Assembly: GCA_949155905.1 (NCBI GenBank)
Contig: CASCWU010000029.1
Span: 1 to 35,933 of the forward strand
Length of the DNA: 35,933 bases
Source of the DNA: an uncultured Lachnospiraceae bacterium
GTDB lineage: Bacteria; Bacillota; Clostridia; Lachnospirales; Lachnospiraceae
Direction of reading: 5' to 3'
Part shown: positions 8,282 through 17,265 of the stretch, one piece after another
How positions within the stretch are numbered: the stretch's first letter is position 1
How the letters are laid out: each line of letters opens with the position of its first letter
Made by a program: the position numbers and the translations under genes
Notes under the pieces: generated by a model
The model's input: the letters and a program-made list of their open reading frames with translations, nothing else
What the model was told of the DNA's origin: nothing
The model's database searches: none

Positions 8282-8312
8282 TTGACTGTAAAGTTCCTTG
8301 ATAGTGTAAGAT
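8282..8312 (+). promoter_or_regulatory. MerR-type promoter with 19-bp spacer and dyad operator
   Basis: TTGACT (8282-8287) and TAAGAT (8307-8312) are separated by 19 bp, the overlong spacing typical of MerR-controlled promoters. Inside sits a dyad, ACTGTAAAG (8285-8293) and CTTGATAGT (8297-8305), with seven of nine positions complementary. MerR-family proteins bind such dyads and twist the DNA to align the two boxes. The gene 40 bp downstream begins with a MerR HTH, so the promoter was probably autoregulated. Confidence 0.7.
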
Positions 8313-8352
8313 AGAGCAAAAAGATACTGCATACAGCAAAGGAGGACTATCT

Positions 8353-8976
8353 ATGACAATTAAGGAAATGGAAGAGCATTCCGGTATGGTTCGGGCAAAT
8401 ATCCGTTATTATGAGGCGGGGGGGCTTTTGACTCTGGTCAGAGCCTCTAATGGATTTTGGGATTGGGAGGTGAATTCCAGCCTAGAGGTACAAGAGGAAA
8501 GCGGATGGAGTGCGTGGCGCTCTTTTCTGGTACATATCGGACGGCTGGGCGGTTATTTCCTGATTATTTTTGCAATGTTTGCTTTGATGGCAGTTTCTGC
8601 TTTGGAGGCGGCTATGCCAAAGCATCGAGGGGATATTTCCGTAGAACAATTTGCAGAAGACTGTAACGCCTATATGGGCTATTTCAAAGTAAATTCCGGG
8701 AAGCGTTTGGACAGTAAGGGGAAATGGGTGAATGTGGGGGAAGAGGATCCCAATGCGTTTGTCAAAGCGCAGGGAGGAACCTTGCTGCCAGGAGGGGAGG
8801 ATGAGCAGATTATAAGGGAACTGGAGAACGCTTCGCTTAGAAGCTTTACACGAACCGCCTATGGAGTTACGGTATCTGCCAAGATAAGTCCGGCAAGCCA
8901 GAAGGATTTTTCGAGCGGAGGGAGCTATCAATTTCAGCTTGTGATAGAGCGGGCAGATGCTACAGCCCTTCCCTGA
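8353..8976 (+). CDS. internally shortened MerR-family regulator fused to membrane domain
   Basis: The first 35 codons encode a MerR-type HTH start (MTIKEMEEHSGMVRANIRYYEA, quoted in part) that breaks off after ASNGF, where full-length relatives continue with the second helix pair and wing. The frame then jumps to a linker, one clear membrane span near residues 67-90 (GGYFLIIFAMFALMAVSA) and an extracytoplasmic C-terminal domain of about 110 residues. This looks like an in-frame deletion that removed the rest of the DNA-binding domain and the coiled coil. AAAGGAGG precedes the ATG. The 3' end overlaps the convergent PHP pseudogene by 17 bases. DNA binding is doubtful in this form. It could be a decaying gene or a membrane protein using a leftover N-terminus. 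Confidence 0.6.
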   Translation: MTIKEMEEHSGMVRANIRYYEAGGLLTLVRASNGFWDWEVNSSLEVQEESGWSAWRSFLVHIGRLGGYFLIIFAMFALMAVSALEAAMPKHRGDISVEQFAEDCNAYMGYFKVNSGKRLDSKGKWVNVGEEDPNAFVKAQGGTLLPGGEDEQIIRELENASLRSFTRTAYGVTVSAKISPASQKDFSSGGSYQFQLVIERADATALP

Positions 8977-9612
8977 AAAATGTCCGAATTTCCTCCGGTC
9001 TTTGGTTCAGTACCAGCTCCGGCGGAAAATCACATTCTCCCAAAAAGGCCAGACAATGTTCCATCCGCCCTACCTGATTGCATCCGTGACTGTCGCTGCC
9101 CAACAAAACCGGATGTCCGTAAAAGGCGCACCAGCGCAGCAATTCTCTGGCAGCGGGTCTGGTATCGCCGCGATATCCGCCGGGAAACGGGGATCGTCGC
9201 AATGGGTGATGATATGGACAAAGGGATGCTGGATCGCGTGAAGGTAGGCGGAGGTGATAGCAACGGAGCTTTTCTTGGAAAAATAAGGAAAATGGATTCC
9301 TGCAGCAGCAAAGTCTAAGGTGGATAAAATATCATCTGGCAAGTCCAAGGAGCCTGTTTCATCAAGGATATTTAACTCTACTCCATAAAGAATAGAAACG
9401 CCGAAGCGGGTAGAAGGTGCAGAGGACAAGCTTCTGAAATAGGCCGGAGAAGGCGCACCTGCCATAGCAGGGCCATGATCCGTTATCCCAAGCAGGGAAA
9501 GACCGCGCTCTGCGGCAGCACGAGCCAGATCGGTTATCGTATCGGTGGTATGGTGTCCGCTGGAAATGCTGTGTGTATGCAGATCCGCCAGGATAGGAAG
9601 GACAGGGTACAT
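8960..9612 (-). pseudogene. broken PHP-domain phosphatase/phosphoesterase
   Basis: The 5' part, from ATG 9612 behind AAAGGAG, encodes a PHP-family enzyme: ADLHTHSISSGHH (metal site), LLGITDHGPAMAG, YGVELNI and HCDDPRFPADIAA. After about residue 160 this frame loses similarity. The true C-terminus, AARELLRWCAFYGHPVLLGSDSHG and FPPELVLNQRPEEI, continues in another minus-strand frame ending at 8960. About 40 residues normally found between these blocks (the LLEVNNSS region) are missing, so a deletion plus frameshift is likely. Intact relatives (YcdX type) are trinuclear-metal phosphoesterases of about 240 residues. As it stands the metal-binding GSDSH block is out of frame, so the product should be inactive unless the shift is a sequencing error. 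Confidence 0.72.
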
Positions 9613-9746
9613 AGGAACTCCTTTCTGGATGTAATCCACTCGCAGCAGTCATGTGCAAGACGATGCTGGGGATTGTCTTATGGCAGCAGGGAATCTCATT
9701 TTTGCTTCGTTCGCACCTGCCATTACAACGGTTTTAATAACAGTTC

Positions 9747-10229
9747 TTAATATTGCATATAGCCAGATCTATCGCTTGACCCAGTGGAATAATTTTCCGA
9801 GAGGTGATCCGATTCCATAATTTCTACTATGTATGAAAAATTACTTGCCAGCTTTTGCTGGAATAGCTCCTCCCGTTTTATCCAAAATACCTCTCCTTCC
9901 TCCGAGGAGCGCAATTCACCGGAAAAATGGCAGGTTTTATAAAGCAGGACAATACAGCGGGTGGGCTTTCCGCCCGGAAAAACCGCAGGGTCGGTAGGGG
10001 TTCTCCATTGGCGGATGCCGCAAAGCTCCAAATCTGTAATATCCAGTCCGGTTTCCTCCTTGATCTCCCGGATAGCCGAAAGGACAAAGGACTCCTCCGG
10101 TTCTACGTGGCCTCCCGGAAAGCAGATGCCCGGCCAGTTTGGGTTAAGGCGGTTCTGAACCAGTACATTGCCCTCCCCGTCGTATATCATTACCATGTTC
10201 ATTAAAATACAAGGCTCTATTCGATTCAT
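9747..10229 (-). CDS. Nudix hydrolase (MutT/ADP-ribose pyrophosphatase-like)
   Basis: A 160-residue protein with a complete Nudix box GX5EX7REUXEEXGU, visible as GHVEPEE then REIKEETGL, which binds Mg and hydrolyses a nucleoside diphosphate linked to another group. The preceding PNWPGICFPGG and the later GEVFWIKREEL are typical of the 8-oxo-dGTP diphosphatase-like group. ATG 10229 follows AGGAGG; in-frame codons further upstream lack a site. The exact substrate cannot be told from the sequence. It is a single gene reading in the same direction as the broken PHP gene but 134 bp away from it. Confidence 0.85.
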   Translation of the reverse strand: MNRIEPCILMNMVMIYDGEGNVLVQNRLNPNWPGICFPGGHVEPEESFVLSAIREIKEETGLDITDLELCGIRQWRTPTDPAVFPGGKPTRCIVLLYKTCHFSGELRSSEEGEVFWIKREELFQQKLASNFSYIVEIMESDHLSENYSTGSSDRSGYMQY

Positions 10230-10343
10230 CGCATAAGTTCCTCCTGATGCTTTTTGAGTTGGTTTCCGTCTCTGATAGTTTATCAAAAAAACAGGAGATT
10301 TGCAACTTATTTCAAACATATGTGCTTTTTTTGAATGGTTATG

Positions 10344-12137
10344 CTATACCGCTTTTTTTAAAAAATCAAACTGCGACATATAAAGCTGATAATATTCTCC
10401 CTTTTGTGCCAGCAGCTCTTCGTGGTTTCCACGTTCTAAAATACTGCCCTTATCTACATACAAAATACAATCCGCATTTTTAATCGTAGAAAGCCGGTGT
10501 GCGATAATAAAGGAGGTACGCTCTTCTAGCAGGCGGTTCAGCCCCTTTTGTAGCAGCAGCTCCGTTTCCGTATCAATGCTGGAGGTAGCCTCGTCTAAAA
10601 TCAGGATTTTCGGATCGGCAAGCAGGGCTCTGGCAAAGGAAATAAGCTGTCTTTGCCCGGCGGACAGACGGCTTCCGCGCTCATTTACCTCTGTGTCATA
10701 GCCATCCTCCATTTGTGAGATAAAATCGTGGGCGCAGACGGTTTTGGCAGCCTCGATGACCTGCTCGTCGGTCGCTTCCCGGTTGCCGTAGCGGATGTTG
10801 TCCATAATCGTGCCGGAGAAAATAAAGCTGTCCTGCATCATCACACCCATTTGGGAGCGTAGAGAATGGATGGTGACAGAGGAAATGTCAATCCCGTCGA
10901 TCAGGATTTGGCCAGAGCCAACGTTATAAAAACGGCTGATCAGATTGACAATGGTGGACTTGCCTGCTCCGGTCGGGCCGACTATCGCATAGGTTTCTCC
11001 CTGACGGACACGGAAATGGATATGGTCTAAAATTTGCTGCCCCTCTTCGTAGCCAAAGGTTACGTCTCGGAATTCTATCTCTCCATGAATCGGCGGCATC
11101 GGCACGGCGCCTGGTGCGTCCTTGACTAAGACCGGCTCGTCTATCGTTTCAAAGATTCGCTCCAGATAGGAAATAGCCGTCAGCAAGGAGTTGTAAAAGC
11201 CTGCCAAGGTATTGATCGGGCTCCAGAACCGTCCGATGTAGGCAGTAAAGGCAATCAGCTTACCGACCGTCATAGCATCCCCGGGCGCCAGAATCCATTG
11301 AATTCCCAGTACATAAATAAAGGAAGTCGTGACGGCAGAGATAATGTCAACACTCGGCCCCATCGTAAAGTTAAAGAGGACGGCGTGCATCCAGGATTGC
11401 CGGTAGCTGCTGCTTAAATGGTTGAAAATTTTGTTGTTTTCCTTTTCCCGGACAAAGGACTGAGTAACGCGGATGCCGTTGATACTCTCAGCAATATAGG
11501 CGTTGAGGTTGGATTGCTTATTAGACTGAATCTGCCAGGCTCGGCGCTGTTTTTTCTTGATCAGGACGATAACGGCAGCCAGCAGCGGGAGACCGCAGAG
11601 GCAGACAAGAGTCAGGCGGACGTCGCAGATCAGCATAAAAATGACAATAAAAAACAGGTTGCACAGATCGGTGATCGTATTGACGATACCATTGCTCAAT
11701 AAATCACTTAGGCTGTTGACGTAATTGACTACCCGCACCTGGATTTTTCCGTGTGGCCTGTCGTCATAGTAGGAAAACGGCAGCTCCTGCAAATGGCAGA
11801 AAATATCGGAACGTATCGCGTGGATGATGCTTTGTCCGATGATGCTCATATGTTTGATCTTGATCCGCAGGCTGACCGCAGAGAAGATAGCAACCAGCAG
11901 GGTAAGAGCGCTGATTAGGCAGATAGCAGTCATCTGTTTGGCCGGAATATAGTCGTCCATAATCCTCTGGAAAAAAATCGGTATCAGCATTGTAGCGGCA
12001 GAGGAGGTCAGCATCAGAACAATAATCCCCAACATTTTTGTTTTGTAGGGGGAGATATAATGTCCCAGACGTTTTAATTGGTTGACGTCAAAGCTGTCCT
12101 CTAAAACTTCGTCCATATCATAACGGTTTCGTGCCAT
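10344..12137 (-). CDS. ABC exporter half-transporter, catalytic-site subunit
   Basis: A 597-residue type IV ABC exporter half: an N-terminal six-helix membrane domain (about 30-325) and a nucleotide-binding domain with Walker A GPTGAGKST (about 380-388), Walker B with intact catalytic Glu (ILDEATSSID), and H-loop IIAHRLST. Its signature is LSAGQ, not LSGGQ, as commonly seen in one half of heterodimeric exporters. The start codon lies one base after the stop of the partner gene at 12139-13896, with GGAGG upstream, so the two are co-translated. The pair should export a drug, lipid or peptide out of the cell; the substrate is unknown. Confidence 0.9.
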   Translation of the reverse strand: MARNRYDMDEVLEDSFDVNQLKRLGHYISPYKTKMLGIIVLMLTSSAATMLIPIFFQRIMDDYIPAKQMTAICLISALTLLVAIFSAVSLRIKIKHMSIIGQSIIHAIRSDIFCHLQELPFSYYDDRPHGKIQVRVVNYVNSLSDLLSNGIVNTITDLCNLFFIVIFMLICDVRLTLVCLCGLPLLAAVIVLIKKKQRRAWQIQSNKQSNLNAYIAESINGIRVTQSFVREKENNKIFNHLSSSYRQSWMHAVLFNFTMGPSVDIISAVTTSFIYVLGIQWILAPGDAMTVGKLIAFTAYIGRFWSPINTLAGFYNSLLTAISYLERIFETIDEPVLVKDAPGAVPMPPIHGEIEFRDVTFGYEEGQQILDHIHFRVRQGETYAIVGPTGAGKSTIVNLISRFYNVGSGQILIDGIDISSVTIHSLRSQMGVMMQDSFIFSGTIMDNIRYGNREATDEQVIEAAKTVCAHDFISQMEDGYDTEVNERGSRLSAGQRQLISFARALLADPKILILDEATSSIDTETELLLQKGLNRLLEERTSFIIAHRLSTIKNADCILYVDKGSILERGNHEELLAQKGEYYQLYMSQFDFLKKAV

Positions 12138-12138
12138 G

Positions 12139-13896
12139 TTACATTCCTCCTTCTTGGACAGGGTTCATTAGCTCATAAGGGATTTCCCCGTACTGGTTGC
12201 GGAAGGCCTGAGCATAATAGCCATTCGCGGATACGAGAGAATCGTGCGTTCCCTGCTCAATGATACGTCCTTGATCCATGACCAGAATCAAATCGGCGTC
12301 CCGAATCGAAGAGATCCGATAAGCAATGATAAATTTGGTGCAGTCTTTTTTTATCGTTTTTAGCTGCTGCTGGATATAGCTTTCGGTTTCCATATCAACG
12401 GCAGAGGTGGTATCGTCCAGAATGAGAACAGACGGATTTTTTAACAGCGCTCTGGCAAGAGAAATCCGCTGCTTCTGGCCGCCGGAAAGACCGACACCCC
12501 GTTCGCCGACAATCGTGTCATAGCCGTCTGGCAGAGCAGAAATAAAATGATTGGCGTCTGCCATAATCGCAGCCTGCTTTACCTCCTCAAAGGTACAGTC
12601 CGGTCTGCCGTAGGCAATGTTGCCTTCGATAGTATCAGAAAAAAGAAATACATCCTGCATCGCCATTCCGATGTTGTCGCGCATGTTGTAAAGATCCCGA
12701 TCCCTGACATTTACGCCGTCCAAAAGCACCTCACCGGAGGTCGTATCATAAAACCGGCAGAGCAGATTCATTAACGTAGATTTGCCTGCCCCGGTAGAGC
12801 CGATGATGCCGACGGTCTGACCTGCCTTTACCTGAAAGCTGATATCGGATACGATGTCCTCGTCGTCCGCATGGTAGCAGACATGGCGGAATTCGACATC
12901 CCCCTTCAGCCTTTCGTGAATCCCTCCGGTGCGGGGAGAAAAGACGCGCGGCTCCTCATGGTAGGTCGCATATATTTTTTCTACAGATGTAGCAAAGTTT
13001 TGAATATCGTTTACCCACCAGCCAGCCATACGCAGCGGCATATTGAGCATCCATAAGTAGCCGTTGACCTTGACCAGATCACCCATTGTAATTTCTTCTT
13101 CGATCACCATATAGCCGCCATAGAGCATCAGGACAATGGTCAGCGCATAGGAGAGGATTTCAAATATCGGCACATATTTCATCCATACCTTGGAGGCGCG
13201 GATTTGGGCATCCCGAAATTTATCATTTTCTTTCTCGAATTTTTCGATTTCGTAGTCCTCCTTGGCAAAGGCCTTTACGACGCGGTTGCCGCTGACGTTC
13301 TCCTGGACGAAGGTATTTAAGGAGGAAAAGCACTCCCGATTCCGTTTGAAGGCCGGTTTGACCTCCTTGGCCTGAAAAAAGGTGGAAAATGCGGTAAACG
13401 GCAGTACGACAAGCATACAGAGCGCGAGCCTGGTATTGACCGTAAAAATCATCAGCAATGCAAAGAGAAACAGCAGTATATTTTGATACACGGCATAAAT
13501 AATATAGGAAACAAAATGCCGGATGGCATCCATATCGCCAGTCTGACGGCTCATCAAATCGCCGGTTCGCTTTTTATTGTAGAAATTAAAATCCTCCTCA
13601 AGCAATTTGCGATAGACCTTTCCTCTCATATCATAAAGAACATTTTGGGAGGTAGTCTCAAAAATAACCTGGTATAAAAAACGCAAAAGGCTGGTCAGCA
13701 GAGTAATGCCTAACAGACAGGCAATAAGCTTAGGCAGCAGGGAATAATTGCCCGCCTGGATCACATCATCTACGAGAATGCCGGAAAGATAAGGGTTGAC
13801 AATGGAAAACGCCGCGATTAAGGTAGTCAAGAGCAGTCCCAGGAAAATCCGCGCTCGATAGCGTTTTAAAAAGGAATAAAACCATTTGATAGCCAT
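12139..13896 (-). CDS. ABC exporter half-transporter, degenerate-site subunit
   Basis: A 585-residue ABC exporter half with membrane domain (about 15-310), Walker A GSTGAGKST (about 362-370) and signature LSGGQKQR. After Walker B the catalytic Glu is replaced by Asp (LILDDTTSAVD), and the H-loop His is replaced by Tyr (FIIAYRISSI). Both changes mark a degenerate ATP site, as in BmrC, LmrC or TM287-type subunits. It must therefore work as a heterodimer with the product of the next gene. AAGGAGG precedes ATG 13896. The gene is divergent from the AraC regulator at 14088, about 190 bp away. Confidence 0.9.
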   Translation of the reverse strand: MAIKWFYSFLKRYRARIFLGLLLTTLIAAFSIVNPYLSGILVDDVIQAGNYSLLPKLIACLLGITLLTSLLRFLYQVIFETTSQNVLYDMRGKVYRKLLEEDFNFYNKKRTGDLMSRQTGDMDAIRHFVSYIIYAVYQNILLFLFALLMIFTVNTRLALCMLVVLPFTAFSTFFQAKEVKPAFKRNRECFSSLNTFVQENVSGNRVVKAFAKEDYEIEKFEKENDKFRDAQIRASKVWMKYVPIFEILSYALTIVLMLYGGYMVIEEEITMGDLVKVNGYLWMLNMPLRMAGWWVNDIQNFATSVEKIYATYHEEPRVFSPRTGGIHERLKGDVEFRHVCYHADDEDIVSDISFQVKAGQTVGIIGSTGAGKSTLMNLLCRFYDTTSGEVLLDGVNVRDRDLYNMRDNIGMAMQDVFLFSDTIEGNIAYGRPDCTFEEVKQAAIMADANHFISALPDGYDTIVGERGVGLSGGQKQRISLARALLKNPSVLILDDTTSAVDMETESYIQQQLKTIKKDCTKFIIAYRISSIRDADLILVMDQGRIIEQGTHDSLVSANGYYAQAFRNQYGEIPYELMNPVQEGGM

Positions 13897-14087
13897 GAAA
13901 AATAACCTCCTTATGTTATGATTTATTGCGTGGTGCCTCCTAATCTACCGCGATTTCCTGAAAAAAGAAATGGACTATCTTGCAGCAAAGATGTATTATA
14001 TTTGCAGAAGGCTCTATGAAAAGAGGATACAGGAGTCTACCAGGAAGGGAATTGGAAAGAACCGGGAAAAAGAGGGGAGCGGGTGTT

Positions 14088-14942
14088 ATGCGTATGGAGA
14101 AGAGAGTGGTATTGATAGAGGAGTTGAACCCGACATTTTTGTTTACCTGGAAGGGGACAAGGTGGCAGGGCGAGGATGCACCCCATAGCCATGATCATCT
14201 GGAAATAGCATTTATAATGTCCGGACATGGAAGGTATTATATTGAAGGAAGGCTTTATGAGGTCTGTGAGGGGGATTTGCTGGTATTAAATCCGGGGATG
14301 GCACATCAGGCCAGACTTTTGCCGGGAAGCGAGATCCCATCGACAGAGTTTTTTGTGGGTTTTTCGGATCTGCAGTTTCGGGGCTATCCGTATAATTATC
14401 TGCCCTTGCCGGGGGATAAGCCAATCCTGCATACGGAGGGAGAGCTGCGGCAGAAGCTGTTTAAGCTGTGTGCGTCTATGGAAACAGAAAATGCTGTCTG
14501 CCGGGAGGGACGTTATTTTATGCTAAAGGCCTATCTGATGCAGATGATTCTTTTTGTGGCCAGAGAGCAGTGCGAGCCGATAGAAAACCAGGGAGGGCGT
14601 GCCTTTGAGTCGGCAAACCGGAAGTATGTGGTAGAGCAGATCATAGACTATCTGGAGGATCATTATAATGAAAAGATATCGCTCGATCAGATTGCCGCAA
14701 ATATGTATTTCAGCCCCTATTATATTTCCAAAATTTTTAAAAGCGAAACAGGAGACACGCTGATTCGGCATTTGATTAACCTCAGGCTGGAGCGGGCGAA
14801 GGAACTTTTGGGACAGGGAGGGACAGGCAGTATTCAGGAGGTAGCGGCGGCGGTCGGCTATGAGGACGCCTATCATTTCAGCAAGCTGTTTAAAAAACGA
14901 TATGGAATTTCTCCCTCCCAGGCGAAGGGGGAGAGGCCATGA
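14088..14942 (+). CDS. AraC-family regulator with N-terminal cupin domain
   Basis: A 284-residue soluble regulator. Residues about 10-100 form a cupin ligand pocket (PHSHDHLEIAFIMSGHGRYYI, quoted to 20 residues or fewer elsewhere, then LLVLNPGMAHQ). The C-terminal 100 residues hold two HTH motifs (SLDQIAANMYFSPYYISKIF and EVAAAVGYEDAYHFSKLFKK). ATG 14088 has GGGGAG 8 bases upstream; the 36 upstream codons that remain open have no such site. The stop overlaps the start of the next gene as ATGA, so a soluble and a membrane-bound AraC regulator are made from one message. It probably responds to a sugar and controls module B, the exporter, or both. Confidence 0.87.
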   Translation: MRMEKRVVLIEELNPTFLFTWKGTRWQGEDAPHSHDHLEIAFIMSGHGRYYIEGRLYEVCEGDLLVLNPGMAHQARLLPGSEIPSTEFFVGFSDLQFRGYPYNYLPLPGDKPILHTEGELRQKLFKLCASMETENAVCREGRYFMLKAYLMQMILFVAREQCEPIENQGGRAFESANRKYVVEQIIDYLEDHYNEKISLDQIAANMYFSPYYISKIFKSETGDTLIRHLINLRLERAKELLGQGGTGSIQEVAAAVGYEDAYHFSKLFKKRYGISPSQAKGERP

Positions 14943-17161
14943 AAAAAAGCGAGAGAAAAATCATTTACCGTTGGAGTGCGTCGATTTTTTTAGTCGTCAT
15001 CATTCCGGTCGTGTTTGGCTGTATTTTATATGCGTATTCTATGAAAAATATCAGACAGAAGTCAGAGGAGACAAACCGGCAGCTGATTTTGGAAAAGGAG
15101 GGCAAGCTAAATCAAATCTGTGAGGAGTTTAATGAGCTGAGCAGCCGTCTTATGGCAGACAGTAACGTAAATGCGATTTTAAAGGGGGCCTTTACCAAGG
15201 CGGACGGGACGGACATATCCCTGCAGACACAGAGGCTTCTTCAGGAAAAGCAGCGGGAGAAGCCGATGCTGCGGGGAATTTATTTGTATTTTCCCTGGAG
15301 CGGAACCGTATTAGGGGATTCTTATTGCTTTGATATTATGGGAAATGAGGAATATGTCTATAGAAAACTTTTGATGGAACGGGATGCCTTTTTTGAGATG
15401 CTGTCTGGTTCGATTATGAATACGGTACATTTAGTGGGAGGTGAAGGAGAAGCTGGACAGCAAATGCTCTATATCAGTACGTTGCGGGATAACGTTTCCT
15501 TTATGGATCAGAAGATTATCGTATTATTCTATTTTGATACGAGCTATTTTGACCAGAGCTTTCGTTCAGAAGGGATGAATCTTTATATTGAGGATAAGGC
15601 CGGAGAGGTTTATCAGATAGTATCCGAGGAGGAGCAAATAGGCATAAAGGAAATCCGGCAGATAGACTTTGCCGGGGAGGCGTTTTGGTGGAAGGGAGGC
15701 TGCTGTGTTTCTAAAACCGAGCTATCCTATTATGATTTAACCTTGTATACGGTGCAGCAGGAGGTTCGCTACCGAAGAGAGCTGCAGAATATGATGTGGC
15801 TGTTAGGCGGCTATATCGTATTGTGTGCCATTTTAGGCGGGCTGCTGAGCTATCTGATTTCCAGGTGGAATTATAAGCCAATTGGAGAACTGGCAGCGAT
15901 GCTTTCCCGCCATAAAAAAGAGGAGGAGGGGGCAGGTTGGGAGGCGATGCAGGAGAGTGTCCGCCAGCTCATGAAGGGCTATGAGCAAGAACGGGAACGC
16001 TCCCGGAGTATGGATGAGGTGATGCGGGATATCCGAATGTCGCGGATTTTGGTAAAGGGTGAGCCGCTTTCCAAAGTGGAGGCGGAGGAGCGGCTGGAGT
16101 TAGGAAGCGGAACGAAGAAAGAAGAGGCGGGCGGAGCATATGGCGAGACCGACGGAAAAGGGGAATTTGTTGTGGTCAGCTTTGATGCGGAGGAACTTGT
16201 CCTGGAGGGACAGGAGGAAGGCGCCTGGTCAAAGGAGCAAGATCGAAAGCTGATTTATTTTATTATAGAAAATGTGGCGACGGAGCTGTTAGGGGAGAGT
16301 TGCTGCCATAGAAGCGGGAGCATTGAGGATTTGTACTATTTTATTCTTTGGAAGCCAGAGGGATTGAAGGATGCTCCAAAATCATTGATTGATTTAGATA
16401 CCAGAGATGGATGGAAAGATGCAGAAACATTTTTAGAGGAGATACGCGGACGGATGCTCCGGCTTTGCAGCTTTTTTGAGGAAAGCTATCAGCTTCGTGT
16501 CTGTGTCAATATCAGCCGCCTCGCAGCAGAGGAGGGGGAGCTTCATCAGTGCTATCAGGATGTGCTTTGTCTGACGCAGTATCGTTCTCAGGTAGGCTCT
16601 GAGGAAACCTTGCTGCTGTATTCAGATCGGGACAAAAATCCCTCTCTCGAAGAGTTTGAGGATTACTGGATGACGTGTGAGCGAGTGGACGATCTGCTGA
16701 GGGAGCAGCAAATGGAGGAGGCAGCGAAGCGGCTGCTGGAATGGCTGTCAGCAAAGGGGAGTGCGGCAGGGCAGGATAGCGGAGAACATAAGAGGGGACA
16801 GGGGCAGGAAAAGCGGAAAAGTCAGGAAACCTCCGAACGACTGGAGCAGGTATTGGCCTATATCGAAGGAAATTATTGCGATGCACAGATTACGGTAGGC
16901 GCGATAGCAGAGCGGTTTGGCATTCATATTTCCACACTTTCGAGAGATATGAAGACGAAAAAGGGCGTAGGAGTGTTAGAATATATTGGTTCCCTGCGTT
17001 TGAGACGAGCAAAGGAATTGCTGGCAGAGGGGCTGTCGGTCGGCGACACGGCGAAGGAGGTCGGTTTTTACAGCAGCAGGCCCTTGGTACGTCTGTTTCA
17101 GGAGAGGGAGGGCGTAACGCCTGCACAATATAGCAGAATGCTTGGGAAATTCGAGAAATAA
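14939..17161 (+). CDS. membrane-anchored AraC-family sensor-regulator (module B)
   Basis: A 740-residue paralogue of the regulator at 1384-3546. TM1 lies near residues 12-35 (SIFLVVIIPVVFGCILYAY), an extracytoplasmic sensor of about 250 residues follows, TM2 is near 285-308, then comes a long charged linker and a C-terminal AraC HTH pair from about residue 634 (FGIHISTLSRDMKTKKG; DTAKEVGFYSSRPLVRLF). It overlaps the cupin-AraC gene by four bases. The next gene is a solute-binding lipoprotein behind three 18-bp direct repeats, which are the obvious candidate binding sites. Extra charged insertions around residues 395-415 and 610-630 set it apart from its paralogue. Confidence 0.86.
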   Translation: MKKSERKIIYRWSASIFLVVIIPVVFGCILYAYSMKNIRQKSEETNRQLILEKEGKLNQICEEFNELSSRLMADSNVNAILKGAFTKADGTDISLQTQRLLQEKQREKPMLRGIYLYFPWSGTVLGDSYCFDIMGNEEYVYRKLLMERDAFFEMLSGSIMNTVHLVGGEGEAGQQMLYISTLRDNVSFMDQKIIVLFYFDTSYFDQSFRSEGMNLYIEDKAGEVYQIVSEEEQIGIKEIRQIDFAGEAFWWKGGCCVSKTELSYYDLTLYTVQQEVRYRRELQNMMWLLGGYIVLCAILGGLLSYLISRWNYKPIGELAAMLSRHKKEEEGAGWEAMQESVRQLMKGYEQERERSRSMDEVMRDIRMSRILVKGEPLSKVEAEERLELGSGTKKEEAGGAYGETDGKGEFVVVSFDAEELVLEGQEEGAWSKEQDRKLIYFIIENVATELLGESCCHRSGSIEDLYYFILWKPEGLKDAPKSLIDLDTRDGWKDAETFLEEIRGRMLRLCSFFEESYQLRVCVNISRLAAEEGELHQCYQDVLCLTQYRSQVGSEETLLLYSDRDKNPSLEEFEDYWMTCERVDDLLREQQMEEAAKRLLEWLSAKGSAAGQDSGEHKRGQGQEKRKSQETSERLEQVLAYIEGNYCDAQITVGAIAERFGIHISTLSRDMKTKKGVGVLEYIGSLRLRRAKELLAEGLSVGDTAKEVGFYSSRPLVRLFQEREGVTPAQYSRMLGKFEK

Positions 17162-17183
17162 GGAGTTAATCTATAACCACTTT

Positions 17184-17225
17184 TTTGCAGAATACGGATT
17201 TTTTGCAAAATATCGGTACTTTGCA
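17184..17225. promoter_or_regulatory. three 18-bp direct repeats (TTTGCA core) upstream of solute-binding protein B
   Basis: TTTGCA starts at 17184, 17202 and 17220, exactly 18 bp apart, within longer similar units such as TTTTTTGCAGAATACGGA and TTTTTTGCAAAATATCGG. The array ends 11 bp before a good -35 box, the position used by AraC-type activators that contact RNA polymerase. Binding by the adjacent sensor-regulator is inference. Confidence 0.6.
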
Positions 17226-17236
17226 AAAGCAGGGAG

Positions 17237-17265
17237 TTGGAGAGAATAGGCACCTTTGCTATGAT
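17237..17265 (+). promoter_or_regulatory. candidate promoter of solute-binding protein B
   Basis: TTGGAG (17237-17242) and TATGAT (17260-17265) are separated by 17 bp. The predicted leader of about 125 nt contains a small hairpin (CCGGAAGC/GCTTCGG near 17319-17336). Confidence 0.55.

Noticed and set aside
17184..17225. Short CRISPR-like array
   Set aside because: The 18-bp units have no spacers between them, there are only three, and no cas genes are present. They fit regulatory direct repeats.
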